A stretch of DNA of 64,000 nt, taken from contig JAQGNY010000053.1 of NCBI GenBank assembly GCA_028293825.1, positions 124,001-188,000 on the forward strand, written 5' to 3'. This DNA comes from Verrucomicrobiaceae bacterium (GTDB lineage Bacteria > Pseudomonadota > Gammaproteobacteria > Pseudomonadales > CAMLJR01). Below the pieces are notes generated by a model, which searched no databases, was not told where the DNA came from, and was given only the letters and a program-made list of their open reading frames with translations. Position numbers and translations under genes: made by a program. Positions 8,911 through 18,747 of this stretch are shown one piece after another. How positions within the stretch are numbered: the first letter of the stretch is position 1; every line of letters begins with the position of its first letter.

Positions 8911-9330
8911 TTAACTTTCTATCCTTCCATCCACATAAAACCAATGATCATTTTCGCGAACGAAATTACTCGTCTCTTGCAATACATACGCACGGCTGGC
9001 AATTTTGTAGCGTGCGGTAAATTCAACCTGTGCATGATCTGCGTCGATTATTGTGTGGCGTTTTATTTTTAAACCGATCCAGTGCGATGCGTCGCTACCT
9101 GAGGCCCGCAATTGATCAAGCAAAGGACGCGTGGAGCTGTGCCAGCTGCGCGCAATATATTCGGGTAGATTTAATGCAAACGCGGCGTAGCGCGAGCGCA
9201 TCAATGCTTCCGCGCTGCTCGCTGGTTCGCCATTATGTAATCGACCGCAACACTGCGTGTAATTGCTGCCGCTTCCGCACGGACATGCGTCTGCCCGTAT
9301 CGATTTATTTTTTGTATTGCGTTGTGGCAT
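8911..9330 (-). CDS. YchJ-family SEC-C zinc motif protein
   Basis: 139 aa protein of the YchJ/UPF0225 family. The N-terminal SEC-C motif ACPCGSGSNYTQCCGRLH binds zinc in SecA and relatives; the body (SAEALMRSRYAAFAL, then an NTF2-like C-terminal part ending NDHWFYVDGRI) matches the family layout. Exact role is not established; the metal motif suggests protein or ribosome contacts. No strong Shine-Dalgarno before the ATG. Its neighbours are unrelated single genes. Confidence 0.88.
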   Translation of the reverse strand: MPQRNTKNKSIRADACPCGSGSNYTQCCGRLHNGEPASSAEALMRSRYAAFALNLPEYIARSWHSSTRPLLDQLRASGSDASHWIGLKIKRHTIIDADHAQVEFTARYKIASRAYVLQETSNFVRENDHWFYVDGRIES

Positions 9331-9404
9331 GTAACCGGCGCCATGCGATTAATTAATTTTCGGACTGTAGAGATGCAACCGCAAAACGCGGCCGCTTAAT
9401 TTAT

Positions 9405-10355
9405 CTATTCGATAAGCTGCAACACAATTTTGCCGCGCGTATGGCGCTCGGTGATGCGTTGCAATGCGTCGTGAAATTGCGCCATCGGATAAACCGCGTT
9501 GATTAATGGCTTAACGACTTTCTGTTCGACAGCTGCGGCCATTTGCGGATATTCATGAATACTGGCCGGACCGCTTGCCGTTGCGCACCGCACACTGGCT
9601 GCTTTTTGTTTTTCGATAAACTCTGCCGGCAACGCGCCGCGCAAACCAACGTAAGCGCCGCCGGGTTTAATCAACGCACATAATTGCTCGGCCATTTCGC
9701 CGGTTGCAGTATCAAGCACGCCATCGACGCGCCCGGCTTTCGTTTGCCAATCGGGGCTCGAATAATCCAGCGCTACCGCAATGTTCAATTCTTGCAACCA
9801 CGCGACATTTGCAGTCGATGCCGTACCGATAACAATCGCGCCGCGCCATTTCGCCAATTGCACGGCAACGCTACCGATACCGCCGGCGGCGCCATGAATT
9901 AATACAGTTTGGCCCGGTTGCAAATTCAAGCCCGATTCGCTCGAGAACAATCCATCCCACGCGGCGAGCAATACATTGGGCAGCGAGGCCGCTTCAATGT
10001 GGCTTAAAAATTCCGGTTTTTTCGCAACGCGAAAATCTTCCATGCAGGTGTAATCGGCAAAAGTGCCGTGCGAAATCGGATCGGTCTGACCGTATACCGC
10101 ATCGCCGATTTTAAAATCGCGCACATCGGCACCGACTTGTTCAATCACTCCCGACACATCGCGGCCCAACACCGCCGGCAATTGGAATTGCACGTATTGA
10201 TTTACGTAACCTTCGATGGCGTAGCGATCGAATGGATTTACCCCAGCAGCGTGCACGCGAATCAACACTTCATTGTCGCGCGGTACCGGTTTCGGCGCCT
10301 CTTCATAACGTAGGCCTGACAATCCGCTGTAATCGTGAAAACGCACGGCGCGCAT
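9405..10355 (-). CDS. Zinc-less medium-chain reductase, quinone oxidoreductase type
   Basis: NADPH-dependent oxidoreductase of the MDR superfamily, 316 aa. GroES-like N-terminal domain (VLIRVHAAGVNPFDRYAIEG) and a Rossmann domain with VLIHGAAGGIGSVAVQLA; the structural and catalytic zinc ligands are absent, as in quinone oxidoreductases. Its ATG is preceded by GGGAG. The probable substrate class is quinones or enones, but the sequence gives no more. Monocistronic on the minus strand. Confidence 0.9.
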   Translation of the reverse strand: MRAVRFHDYSGLSGLRYEEAPKPVPRDNEVLIRVHAAGVNPFDRYAIEGYVNQYVQFQLPAVLGRDVSGVIEQVGADVRDFKIGDAVYGQTDPISHGTFADYTCMEDFRVAKKPEFLSHIEAASLPNVLLAAWDGLFSSESGLNLQPGQTVLIHGAAGGIGSVAVQLAKWRGAIVIGTASTANVAWLQELNIAVALDYSSPDWQTKAGRVDGVLDTATGEMAEQLCALIKPGGAYVGLRGALPAEFIEKQKAASVRCATASGPASIHEYPQMAAAVEQKVVKPLINAVYPMAQFHDALQRITERHTRGKIVLQLIE

Positions 10356-10526
10356 AGTGAATCTCCCGCATAGAAATTAATTTTTATGAATTCGGCGATT
10401 ATTTTTCTGTATTTTCAGCGCATTAATTTATCAGAAATAGTTGCGGACAAATGACGTTTCACCAACCTGTAACGCGATGGCAATCTTAGCTATCTGCAAG
10501 ATGCCGATTCGTTGCCGCCGCCGGAC

Positions 10527-10550
10527 TAAAAGCGGCCACAGTGGCCGCTC
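10527..10550 (-). terminator. Hairpin terminator downstream of the thioredoxin-fold gene
   Basis: AGCGGCCAC / GTGGCCGCT inverted repeat. Read on the minus strand it is followed by TTTT and lies about 55 bp after the stop codon at 10604. Confidence 0.6.
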
Positions 10551-10603
10551 CTATTTCTTTACGTGATTGAATAGGAAGAATGGGGCACGAATCTATTTTT
10601 ATA

Positions 10604-10984
10604 TCAGCCCGCGTCTTTGACCTGCTGCTTCAACGCGATATTTTCTTTGTACAAATTAACGTACTGCGTAAATAGACCGTCTTTGTAGAACGACAACACC
10701 GGCAACTCTTTAGGTACATTATTTTTTTCCGCGTAATATTCGATCAGCTTATCGGAATCCAATTTGAAAACGCCGGGCTCGATTTCAACCGCTGGAAACG
10801 AAGCCTTCGCCTGCGTCGCGTCGGCAATTTTATTTTTCAAATGTTCGGTGGCCGGATTTTGCGGATCGACTACGCTGATTTCGATCTGATCGAGCAATTT
10901 TGCTTCAGTCATAAATAATAAAAACTTGAAGCAGAACGGGCAGCCCGACAATAAATAGGCTGTGGCTTTTTGTGGTTGGGTCAT
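10604..10984 (-). CDS. Glutaredoxin/GST-N-like thioredoxin-fold protein
   Basis: 126 aa. The N-terminus AYLLSGCPFCFKFLLFMTEA is a CxxC thioredoxin-type active site followed by an all-alpha and cis-Pro (ASFPAVEI) arrangement as in GST N-terminal and glutaredoxin-like domains; the C-terminal 50 residues are a short helical tail ending in a coiled stretch. The ATG at 10984 follows AAGGAG, so the longer open frame to 11041 is not used. Likely a cytosolic thiol redox protein; partner unknown. Same strand as the FMN reductase 80 bp upstream. Confidence 0.75.
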   Translation of the reverse strand: MTQPQKATAYLLSGCPFCFKFLLFMTEAKLLDQIEISVVDPQNPATEHLKNKIADATQAKASFPAVEIEPGVFKLDSDKLIEYYAEKNNVPKELPVLSFYKDGLFTQYVNLYKENIALKQQVKDAG

Positions 10985-11064
10985 GGTGGTCTCCTTCGAA
11001 GCGTTACTGCGAACATGATGCTGCAAAAAATATTGCAGCAAAATCTCAGATTATTTATTCGGCG

Positions 11065-11610
11065 CTATTTGCTAACAATCTCTATCCACTGCGCGAAGCG
11101 ATCGGTATAACTTTTCAGAAATTTTTTCGAGCCCTCATCGGCAACTGTGCCTTGATCGTCGATAGAGTCGGGCTTGAACACGAAATAAACTTCGGGCGCG
11201 CCCAATAAAAATACGTCTTGCGTGACCAGGATGCTACGCAAATGCGATTGCGCTGCGGCAGATCCAACGGCGCCGGGGGAGCTGCCGACGATGCCCACGG
11301 GTTTATTTTTCCACGAGCTTTGTCCCCACGGACGCGAGCCCCAATCGATGACGTTTTTAATAACGGGAGGAATCGAGCGGTTATATTCGGGCGTGACGAA
11401 AAGCACAGCATCCGTGGCGGCCAGATCGGCTTTCAATTTCAGCACGCTCGCTGGCGGATTTTTCCACAGATCCTCGTTGTAAAGCGGCAGGTTGAGATCG
11501 GGGTAGTGAAATTCAAAATGTTCGGCACTGAGTTTTTCCAATGCCTTGGCCAATTTGCCGCTGTTGGACCCTTCACGCAGACTACCGACAAGTACCGTAA
11601 TTTTACGCAT
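11065..11610 (-). CDS. NADPH-dependent FMN reductase
   Basis: 181 aa flavodoxin-like reductase. The FMN phosphate loop is VGSLREGSNSGKLA; VLFVTPEYNRSIPPVIKNVI is the family hallmark, and GIVGSSPGAVGS completes the flavin site. Members include ChrR and azoreductase-like proteins that reduce quinones, chromate or flavins. AGAGGAA precedes the ATG. With the downstream CxxC protein it may form a redox pair, inferred from the 80-bp spacing only. Confidence 0.9.
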   Translation of the reverse strand: MRKITVLVGSLREGSNSGKLAKALEKLSAEHFEFHYPDLNLPLYNEDLWKNPPASVLKLKADLAATDAVLFVTPEYNRSIPPVIKNVIDWGSRPWGQSSWKNKPVGIVGSSPGAVGSAAAQSHLRSILVTQDVFLLGAPEVYFVFKPDSIDDQGTVADEGSKKFLKSYTDRFAQWIEIVSK

Positions 11611-11936
11611 GTTATTTCCTCTCGTTTAAGGGGTCGATACAACGCCATCAAAGTTGTCGAAGGCGCTAATTGGGTTCCGCTGAATTCTTTTAGAAAGTGC
11701 CATTTATCGAAGCGCACTTGCAAATAGGTTCCGACCGGTCGATTAAACCATTGTTCCAATCCAAATAATCATTCGACTGCGTTTTAATAATCCTCTGCAA
11801 ATACGCTATATCTCCAGCGTCGTCCGCTATATGCATTAATAATTTCATTCAATGGCTCGGTGACGAAGTGGAAAGTGTTTGCTGTTAGCGCGGCCTTTCA
11901 ACCTAAATAGCGCCTGGGTGCTTTTCCAAACTTCAA
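11611..11936. other. Spacer without recognisable gene
   Basis: About 325 bp between the FMN reductase start and the PhnA-like gene end. No family-like reading frame, RNA fold or repeat was recognised. Promoter elements for the FMN reductase should lie near its right side (minus strand). Confidence 0.5.
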
Positions 11937-12278
11937 TTAAACCTTGCGCACGAATTCCGATTTCAATGCCATCGCGCCGATGCCGTCAATTTTGCAATCG
12001 ATATTGTGGTCGCCGTCGACCAGACGAATATTTTTTACTTTGGTGCCGACTTTCACCACGGACGACGTGCCTTTTATTTTCAAATCTTTAATGACGCTAA
12101 TCGTATCGCCATCGTTCAACACGGTGCCGCTGGCATCGCGCACACTTTTTTCAACGGCATCGTTTTGCACCGCTGCAATTTTGGGCCATTCATACGCGCA
12201 TTCGGGACAGACGAAATTGCCGCCGTCTTCGTAGGTATATTCGGAATTGCAGCTGGGGCACGGCGGTAAATCACTCAT
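11937..12278 (-). CDS. PhnA/YjdM-family zinc-ribbon protein
   Basis: 113 aa. A CPSC...CPEC zinc ribbon occupies residues 8-28 ([26 protein letters not shown]), followed by the small beta-barrel PhnA domain ([18 protein letters not shown]). The name derives from the phn locus of E. coli, but the gene is not needed for phosphonate use and its role is unknown. AAGGTG precedes the ATG. Stands alone. Confidence 0.92.
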   Translation of the reverse strand: MSDLPPCPSCNSEYTYEDGGNFVCPECAYEWPKIAAVQNDAVEKSVRDASGTVLNDGDTISVIKDLKIKGTSSVVKVGTKVKNIRLVDGDHNIDCKIDGIGAMALKSEFVRKV

Positions 12279-12483
12279 GAAGCACCTTGGTATTAAAGAC
12301 GCGCTAGCGCGCTGGAAAACATTTGTTAAAACCTAAATTCGCGTGACAATAATTTCGCGCGAAATAGCTCACCAAAAAATAAACAGTCGCGCGTTTCGAA
12401 TATGCAATTAATCCCCGGCAAAAAATCGCCGCGCTGTTGTTACCTCTTGCCTCTAAGCATCTACTTATTTTTGGCGAGCACTT

Positions 12484-13419
12484 TTATTGCGCGAATGCGT
12501 TGCGCAGCGCGACGGCGCGATCGGCAAAAGCACGCTGCGTGATGGCTGCCGTCGTCACCATATCGAATGCATGCGGCGCACCCGCCAGCACGCGCAAATC
12601 AGTGGAAACCCCAGCCTGCAACAACCGCAGCGCGTAATCGATGGTTTCGTCGCGCAGCGGATCGAGCTCACCCGCTTCGATATAGGCCGGCGCCAAATCG
12701 GTTAAATCGGTGACGCGCGCCGGCGCCGCGTACGGCGAAGACGCGATGCCGGATTCGCCCAAATAATGCCGCCACATATGTCCGACCACGCCACGCGTCA
12801 CACCATAACGCCGCTCCGCGCCATTGATCGACTGCGCCGTCATGCGATCATCGAACGCCGGATAAATCAGCAGTTGCAGCACCGGCGCCGGGCCGTTGCG
12901 GTCGCGCGCCATGATCGCCACCGACGCCGCCAGTGTTCCGCCGGCGCTGCTGCCGCCGACCGCAATTCGCTGCGTATCGATGCCGAGCTCCACTGCATTG
13001 TGCGCGAGCCACAGCAATGCCGCGTAGCAATCCTCAACCCCCGCCGGAAAGCGATGCTCGGGCGCCAGCCGATATTGCACCGACACCACCACGGCGCGCG
13101 CATCGCGGGCGTACTGCAAACAGGGGCGGTGATCGGTATCGAGATCGCCCATCACGAACGAGCCGCCATGAAAATACAGCAGCACCGGCGCCGCGCTGGT
13201 CAGCGTCGACAGCGGTCGATAAATGCGCACCGAAACCGCTGGGGCGCCGGCTGGCCCCGGAATAGTCTGGTCGCTGATTTCGATATCGCGCGTCAGCTCG
13301 GCCGGCAGTAGCCCCGCCATCGCCGAAAAACTCTGCGCCCAGCGGCGCACGCCGACGATATCGGCAAAATCCGGCAGCGCGAATCGTTCGAAAATTTGCA
13401 GTTCGGAATCCAGCGGCAT
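12484..13419 (-). CDS. Alpha/beta hydrolase, hormone-sensitive-lipase-type esterase
   Basis: Carboxylesterase of family IV (HSL), 311 aa, cytosolic. The oxyanion-hole motif YFHGGSFVMGD and nucleophile elbow VGGSSAGGTLAA are present; the acid is the Asp in ELDPLRDE and the His is in GAPHAFDM. GGAG precedes the ATG. Expected to cleave short-chain acyl esters; native substrate unknown. GC-rich and monocistronic. Confidence 0.92.
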   Translation of the reverse strand: MPLDSELQIFERFALPDFADIVGVRRWAQSFSAMAGLLPAELTRDIEISDQTIPGPAGAPAVSVRIYRPLSTLTSAAPVLLYFHGGSFVMGDLDTDHRPCLQYARDARAVVVSVQYRLAPEHRFPAGVEDCYAALLWLAHNAVELGIDTQRIAVGGSSAGGTLAASVAIMARDRNGPAPVLQLLIYPAFDDRMTAQSINGAERRYGVTRGVVGHMWRHYLGESGIASSPYAAPARVTDLTDLAPAYIEAGELDPLRDETIDYALRLLQAGVSTDLRVLAGAPHAFDMVTTAAITQRAFADRAVALRNAFAQ

Positions 13420-13677
13420 GAGAAATCTCCAGTAACGGGACGCCTATAGAACCATGGCGTCGCCAACCCGTAAACGCCGAGCCATGGACTTCGGCCGGCG
13501 CCGTCTTCTTTCTATAAGACGTGGCCCTCTTTCTATAAAGGCCAACGACAACTAATTAAGCGCGAAAAAGCATCGATACCGTCGCATGGCGGTAACTACG
13601 GATTTCCAAGTCGGATTTGCCGACTAGACTTTCAGTTCGCGCATTCCGCCTTAACCTTTTTGCGAACTCCTGCTGCC

Positions 13678-15503
13678 ATGCCGAGAAATCCCCTGAACAA
13701 GCGCCAGTGGCGCATTGCCGCCCTCCTCGCCACGCTGCTGACGGTGGCGACTGTCGCAATTTTTCTGCGACCGAGCCAGCCCGTCGCCGCGCCCAGCAGC
13801 TTGAACCCGACCATTCACGCGATGCGGCAGGATGCGACGCCGTGGTTGCAGCACGAGCGTGAAGCGTCTTATTTATTCAGCGCGCTCGATCAACAAAAAG
13901 TGGCGACGGTCGGACTGACAGCGGACGCGGTGCTGGTATCGATGCCGACAACGGCAAGTACTACGTCGCCGACGCGAATGGCGTGCTGACGCGCGCGCTG
14001 TATCAGCGCCTTGGCGAGAAGCCCGGTTTTACGCTGGCCATTGTCGCCGGTCGCGGCGTCGATATCGGTCTGTTGTTGTCGTTGTTGCCGACCATTTTGC
14101 TGCTGGCACTGCTGGCGATGATCGTGGCGAAACCGCTGGCGCTGGCCGGCAATAAATTCCGCTTCAGCAAGCGCGATACCGGCGTGCGTTTTCAAGACAT
14201 CATCGGCGCCAACGAAGCCAAAGGCGCATTGCAGGAGGTCGTCGCCTTTTTGCAAGACCCGCAGCGTTTTGCCAAAGTCGGCGCGCGGCCACCGCGCGGC
14301 GTATTACTCTCGGGCCCGCCCGGCACCGGCAAAACGTTAATGGCGAAAGCGCTGGCCGGCGAATGCGGCATCCACTTCATCGCTGCTACCGGCAGCGATT
14401 TTTCTTCGATGTTCCTCGGCATGGGCATCATGCGAGTGCGCAGTTTGTTCCGCAAAGCGCGCGCGCATGCGCCGTGCATTTTATTTATCGACGAGATCGA
14501 CGGCCTGGGCCGCCGCTCCGCCAACGAGCGCGGCGAAGCCGCCGAATCCGAAGGCAACCGCATCATCAACCAGCTGCTGGCCGAGCTCGACGGTTTTGCC
14601 AACGACAGCGGCGTGATGGTGATCGGCGCTACCAACTTCCCCGATCGCGTCGATCCGGCGCTGACCCGCGAAGGCCGCTTCGATCGCAAGATTCAAATGT
14701 CATTGCCGACCGTCGCCGACCGCGAAGGCTTGTTCCGCCTGTACGCGCAAAAAGTCACCGCGACCGCAGACATCGATTATGCGCAGCTGGCGCGTCTGAC
14801 CATCGGCCTGGCGCCGGCAGCGATTGCCTACATCGTCAATCACGCCGCGCTGGTCGCAGCCAAACGCAGCGGCGATACCGTCGCCATGACCGACTTTGCC
14901 GAAGCGATCGAAGTCTGCCGCATCGGCGAATTACCGCTCACCGCAGCGGCGCTGACCGAAGCCGAGCGCGAGCGCATCGCCATTCACGAAGCGGGGCACG
15001 CGCTGGCGGGTTATCTGCTGAACGTCGGCAATGTCGAAAAAGTCACCATCGTGCCGCGCGGCCCGAGTCTCGGCGTCACGCTGATCACACCGGTCAGCGA
15101 TCAACGCCTGTACGTGCATTCGTTTCTGGAAAACCGCATCAAGATGCTGCTGGCCGGTCGCGCCGCCGAATTGCTCGGCTACCGCGAATGCTCAAGTGGC
15201 GCCGCGCAGGATTTGAAAGAGGCATCGAAAATTGCGCTGTCGATGGTGGCCAATCTCGGCCTCGGCGACGACGGCAATCTGTTCAGCATCGAGGCGCTCG
15301 GCGAAATGAATCTACGCCCGGATATGAAAGAGCCGATCGCCCGCGCCGAGCAATTGCTGCAGCGCTTAGGCGGCGAATGCGAGCAATTACTGCACGCGCA
15401 TCGCGGTGCACTCGACGCGATCACGCAGGCATTGCTTGAAAAAGAATCCATCGACGGCGACGAATTGGCCGCGTTGATTGCGCCGCATCGAATCGCCGCG
15501 TGA
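13678..15503 (+). pseudogene. FtsH-like membrane AAA+ metalloprotease, interrupted by a frameshift
   Basis: Two frames together encode one FtsH-type protein. Frame one (ATG at 13678) gives a membrane segment (WRIAALLATLLTVATVAIFL) and a periplasmic part ending AVLVS near 13942. Frame two, open from before 13945 to 15503, continues DADNGKYYVADANGVLT, then a second membrane segment, the AAA+ module (SGPPGTGKT, FIDEIDGLGRR, second-region TREGRFDR) and the zinc protease site HEAGH with the third ligand in AAQDLKEAS. One extra G near 13943 would join them. The pore motif is FLG, not the usual FVG. It may be a real mutation, a sequencing error, or expression only from GTG 13983. It is unlikely to be the housekeeping FtsH, being short and divergent with no rrmJ neighbour. 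Confidence 0.82.
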
Positions 15504-15521
15504 TTTAAGTTTTCGATGTTC

Positions 15522-15548
15522 CAGCCGCTCGATGAGCGGCTTTTTTTT
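15522..15548 (+). terminator. Rho-independent terminator after ftsH-like gene
   Basis: GCCGCTC-GAT-GAGCGGC stem-loop followed by eight T residues, 20 bp past the stop. Confidence 0.9.
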
Positions 15549-15709
15549 GCGCCGCAATTCGCCGTTAATGGGTCGCGAGCCCATTTGACCGACCGTCAAT
15601 TAAAATCCGGGATCGTTTCTCGACGCTAGCCGGAAGCAATGGGAGAATCGCCGCTCGCCGCTATTTCGATTATTCCCTCCGTATTCTCGCCAACAAAAAG
15701 GAAGCAATT

Positions 15710-16087
15710 ATGAGCCTGTCTAAAAATGCACAAATCGTGCAGGATTTTTGCGATGCGTGGAGCGCGCTCGACGCAACGCGCCTCGCCGCCTATCTCACCG
15801 ACGATATTTTTTATCACAACATTCCGGTTGAACCGCTGGTCGGTCGCGACGTTATCGGCGGCATGTGGGGACATTTTTTTCAGACCATCGAATCGGTGCA
15901 ATTCGACATGCTGCATATCGTCGATAACGGCGATGTGGTGCTGACCGAGCGCGTCGATCGCTTTCGCATGAAGAATGGCCGCGTCTGCGATCTGCCGGTG
16001 ATGGGCACGTTCGAATTGCGCGACGGCAAAATCGCAAAATGGCGCGACTATTACGACGGCCCGACCTCAGCGCCGTTGGCCCCGTAA
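15710..16087 (+). CDS. Limonene-1,2-epoxide hydrolase / SnoaL-like (NTF2 fold) protein
   Basis: 125 aa NTF2-fold protein. VLTERVDRFRMKNGRV matches the region of limonene epoxide hydrolase that supplies the catalytic Arg and Asp, and the end KIAKWRDYYD carries the second Asp; VQDFCDAWSALD is the family start. AAAAGGAAG precedes the ATG. An epoxide hydrolase or isomerase role is plausible, but the fold is used by many small enzymes. No pathway neighbours. Confidence 0.8.
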   Translation: MSLSKNAQIVQDFCDAWSALDATRLAAYLTDDIFYHNIPVEPLVGRDVIGGMWGHFFQTIESVQFDMLHIVDNGDVVLTERVDRFRMKNGRVCDLPVMGTFELRDGKIAKWRDYYDGPTSAPLAP

Positions 16088-16197
16088 CATTGTGTTATAG
16101 GTTGCGCGAGCGGTCGGCGCGCAACCGAAAATTTCCGCAGTGCCGCCGAATATTTTTTCGGCCGAGTGGTCAGAGATTTCTCGCGGAGGAATTGATC

Positions 16198-16812
16198 ATG
16201 CGCATCTCATCTATCCTTTCGACTAGTCACTCAAATTATTTGTCCCGTATCCGTTTGTCGTGCAACTTTTTAGGCGTCTCTTGTTTATTAGGTCGCTCTT
16301 GCTTAACCCACACGGCCCTAATGGCTGTCGCATTCAGTGCAGCATTGAGTACGTTCGCCGCTCACGCGGAAGTCGCGGTTACGCTCGATAATCCCGAAAA
16401 CTATACCGACATCGGCACTGGCGCCGACAACCAACGCAATACCGCGACGCTGGAAAGATATTTTAAAGAGGAAGGCGGCCGCTGTTTACGCGAAGGCCAG
16501 CAATTGAATATCGAAGTGCTGAATGTCGATCTGGCCGGCTACAACGAATGGTGGCATCACCCTGGCCAGGATCTGCGTGTGATGCGCGATGCAACCTGGC
16601 CGCGCATCGAATTGAAATACAGTTGGCGCGACAGCGGCGGCGCTGTACTGAACGAAGGTCACGAACATCTCGCCGATGTAAATTACCTGCTGCACAACTC
16701 GATCGCGCATAACAATCGGGACTCGTTACCGTACGAAAAAATAATGCTGCACGATTGGTTCGAGAAAAATTTGTGTCGCGCCAATGAGCAGCACGTGAGT
16801 GCCAATCAGTAA
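16198..16812 (+). CDS. DUF3016 exported protein
   Basis: 204 aa protein of a family with unknown function. The first 60 residues contain a long signal peptide (LMAVAFSAALSTFAAHA, cleavage expected after AHA); the mature part shows DUF3016 hallmarks NYTDI, LNVDLAGYNEWW and WPRIELKYSW. The ATG at 16198 follows GCGGAGGA. A periplasmic or outer-membrane-associated location is inferred. Monocistronic. Confidence 0.85.
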   Translation: MRISSILSTSHSNYLSRIRLSCNFLGVSCLLGRSCLTHTALMAVAFSAALSTFAAHAEVAVTLDNPENYTDIGTGADNQRNTATLERYFKEEGGRCLREGQQLNIEVLNVDLAGYNEWWHHPGQDLRVMRDATWPRIELKYSWRDSGGAVLNEGHEHLADVNYLLHNSIAHNNRDSLPYEKIMLHDWFEKNLCRANEQHVSANQ

Positions 16813-16828
16813 ACAACAATTTATTAAT

Positions 16829-16873
16829 CCGGCCGCCAGCATTTAATTTTCCGGCGGCCGCGCTTATTTTTTT
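16829..16873 (+). terminator. Probable terminator after DUF3016 gene
   Basis: CGGCCGCC / GGCGGCCG arms around a 15-nt AT-rich loop, followed by CGCTTATTTTTTTA. Confidence 0.7.
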
Positions 16874-16919
16874 ATCGCCACTTATTTTCGCTAGCGCCCC
16901 TTAATTTTCGCTATCGCTT

Positions 16920-17645
16920 TTACCACGCGATGCGACCGTGAATATCGAAGTAACCGCCGCTCGGACCGTCCGCATCGATGGTCGCGTATTTCACGATGGC
17001 CTTCGCCGCTTGCTCGACCGTTTGTAAGCCGTTGCCCTTGGTCATGTCGGTCGCGGTGTAGCCCGGCTCAACCGAATTTACTTTCACCGTTGTGCCAACC
17101 AATTCCGCCGACAACAGCGCGGTAAATCCATTCAACGCCGTTTTCGAAATACTGTACGACGTGCACAGCGTTTGATGCCCGACCCATTGCGGATCGGATA
17201 AATGAAACAGCGAGCCGAGCATGCTCGATACGTTGACAATGCGCCCCGCCGCCGCTTTGCGCAGCAATGGCAAAAATGTTTGCGCAGTTATTAATGCGCC
17301 AAAAAAATTGGTCTCTAATACTTCGCGCAAATGCGCGATATCCACTTCGCTCGGCAGCAACCGATCCAAGCCGATACCGGCATTGTTGATCAGAATATCG
17401 AGCCGACCGAAGTCGCGCGTAATTGTTGCGGCGGCGGCTTTAATAGAAGCGGCATTGCTCACATCAATAATTACCGCGTGTGCGCTTACGCCCTCGTCTT
17501 TTAATTTTGCGACGGCCTCTTGTCCGCGCTGACTATCGCGCGCACCGATTAATATCTCGATACCCTGCGCGCCGAGCTGGCGTGCAGCTTCGAAACCAAT
17601 ACCTTTGTTAGCGCCTGTGATTAGTGCGAGCAGTGAAGTTGTCAT
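16920..17645 (-). CDS. Short-chain dehydrogenase/reductase
   Basis: Classical SDR of 241 aa. TGANKGIGFEAARQLG binds NADP(H), ILINNAGIG is the structural motif, and Tyr and Lys of the catalytic set occur in YSISKTALNG; the Ser lies in VNVSSMLGS. AAGGAG precedes the ATG. It resembles carbonyl reductase-type SDRs; substrate not predictable. Lies head to tail 44 bp from the TraB/GumN gene. Confidence 0.9.
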   Translation of the reverse strand: MTTSLLALITGANKGIGFEAARQLGAQGIEILIGARDSQRGQEAVAKLKDEGVSAHAVIIDVSNAASIKAAAATITRDFGRLDILINNAGIGLDRLLPSEVDIAHLREVLETNFFGALITAQTFLPLLRKAAAGRIVNVSSMLGSLFHLSDPQWVGHQTLCTSYSISKTALNGFTALLSAELVGTTVKVNSVEPGYTATDMTKGNGLQTVEQAAKAIVKYATIDADGPSGGYFDIHGRIAW

Positions 17646-17689
17646 GGCTTTTCTCCTTATCGATTATTGTTGGCGTGGGAGTTACTGAT

Positions 17690-18667
17690 TTATTTTTTTG
17701 GATCACTGTTTACCACATTAAACGCGATTGGCAATACAACATAACCTTTGCGTTGCAGCAATGCTGGCAAACCCTGCACGCCCATCATATGCAGCGCGCC
17801 AACACCGACGAAAATGGGTTTACCCTGCCGGTGCAATGCATCGATTGAATCAGCTAACGGACCGTTGCGATCATCGAGCAGTCGTTTCATTTCCTCGCGC
17901 TGAATTGGCGTGTTCAAACAATCGCACCAGTTTTCGTATCGCTGCAAATCGGCGATATCGCCTTGCGCCCACGCCAGTGCCAAACGATCGGCCACTGTTT
18001 GCGCGCCGTCTTTTTCAAGCTCGGTCAGCGCCGCTTCGAATTCGACCATATCCACTTTCCCGTCATCGCCCAATAATGCGGCCATCTGACTTTCGGCAGT
18101 TTCTAGCGGAATTATTTTTTTATGCGCCGTACGCGCATAACCGATCAGCACTGACTCCACGCCGTAAGCGAATTCCAATCCTTGTTTGCGCAGCGCCTGA
18201 ACTTCAATCGTGCTCAACAATAAAATCGGATTGAATTGATCGATGGCCGATTCCGCCATGCACACCGCTTCCAATTGTTTTTTCAAACGCGGGCGCAGCG
18301 CAGCGGGAATTTGTCCGGCGCCTTGCTGCGATAACTCCGCTAATTTTTGCACGGTAGCCGGATCGGTCGGGTCAAGCTCCAGCGCAAACACTTCGCTCGA
18401 ACGCATTGCACTCGATACCAACGGCCCCGGCATTATCCAATCGAGCTTGCCGACATGCATGGTGCCGTACAACCACGAGTCGTGCCCGTCCTTGGACAGC
18501 TTCCATAAAAATCCACGGTCTTGCGCGGTCGCGGCAAGTTGCTGCATTACCTCTGGTGTCGGCGCTTGCGGCAACGGTAAGCAGTCGGCAGCACGTACCA
18601 GCGGCGCTTGCAAAATTACCAAGGTTAGCGCGGCGGTCAGCAATTGTTTAACTCGATGAAGCGGCAA
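17690..18667 (-). CDS. TraB/GumN family exported protein
   Basis: 325 aa protein of the TraB/GumN (Tiki-like) family, whose eukaryotic members are metal-dependent proteases. A signal peptide (LTLVILQAPLVRAADC) is followed by the first family motif SWLYGTMHVGK, and the second, FVGVGALHMMG, lies near the end with conserved His and Glu residues between. It begins with TTG at 18667, eight bases after CGGAG. Periplasmic location inferred; function in bacteria not established. Confidence 0.88.
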   Translation of the reverse strand: MPLHRVKQLLTAALTLVILQAPLVRAADCLPLPQAPTPEVMQQLAATAQDRGFLWKLSKDGHDSWLYGTMHVGKLDWIMPGPLVSSAMRSSEVFALELDPTDPATVQKLAELSQQGAGQIPAALRPRLKKQLEAVCMAESAIDQFNPILLLSTIEVQALRKQGLEFAYGVESVLIGYARTAHKKIIPLETAESQMAALLGDDGKVDMVEFEAALTELEKDGAQTVADRLALAWAQGDIADLQRYENWCDCLNTPIQREEMKRLLDDRNGPLADSIDALHRQGKPIFVGVGALHMMGVQGLPALLQRKGYVVLPIAFNVVNSDPKK

Positions 18668-18747
18668 CAGTGAGACTCCGTTGTGGTTCTATTTCAAATT
18701 AATTTATGCCTTTTATTTTCAGGTGAACTGAAGCGAACGTAGCGCCG

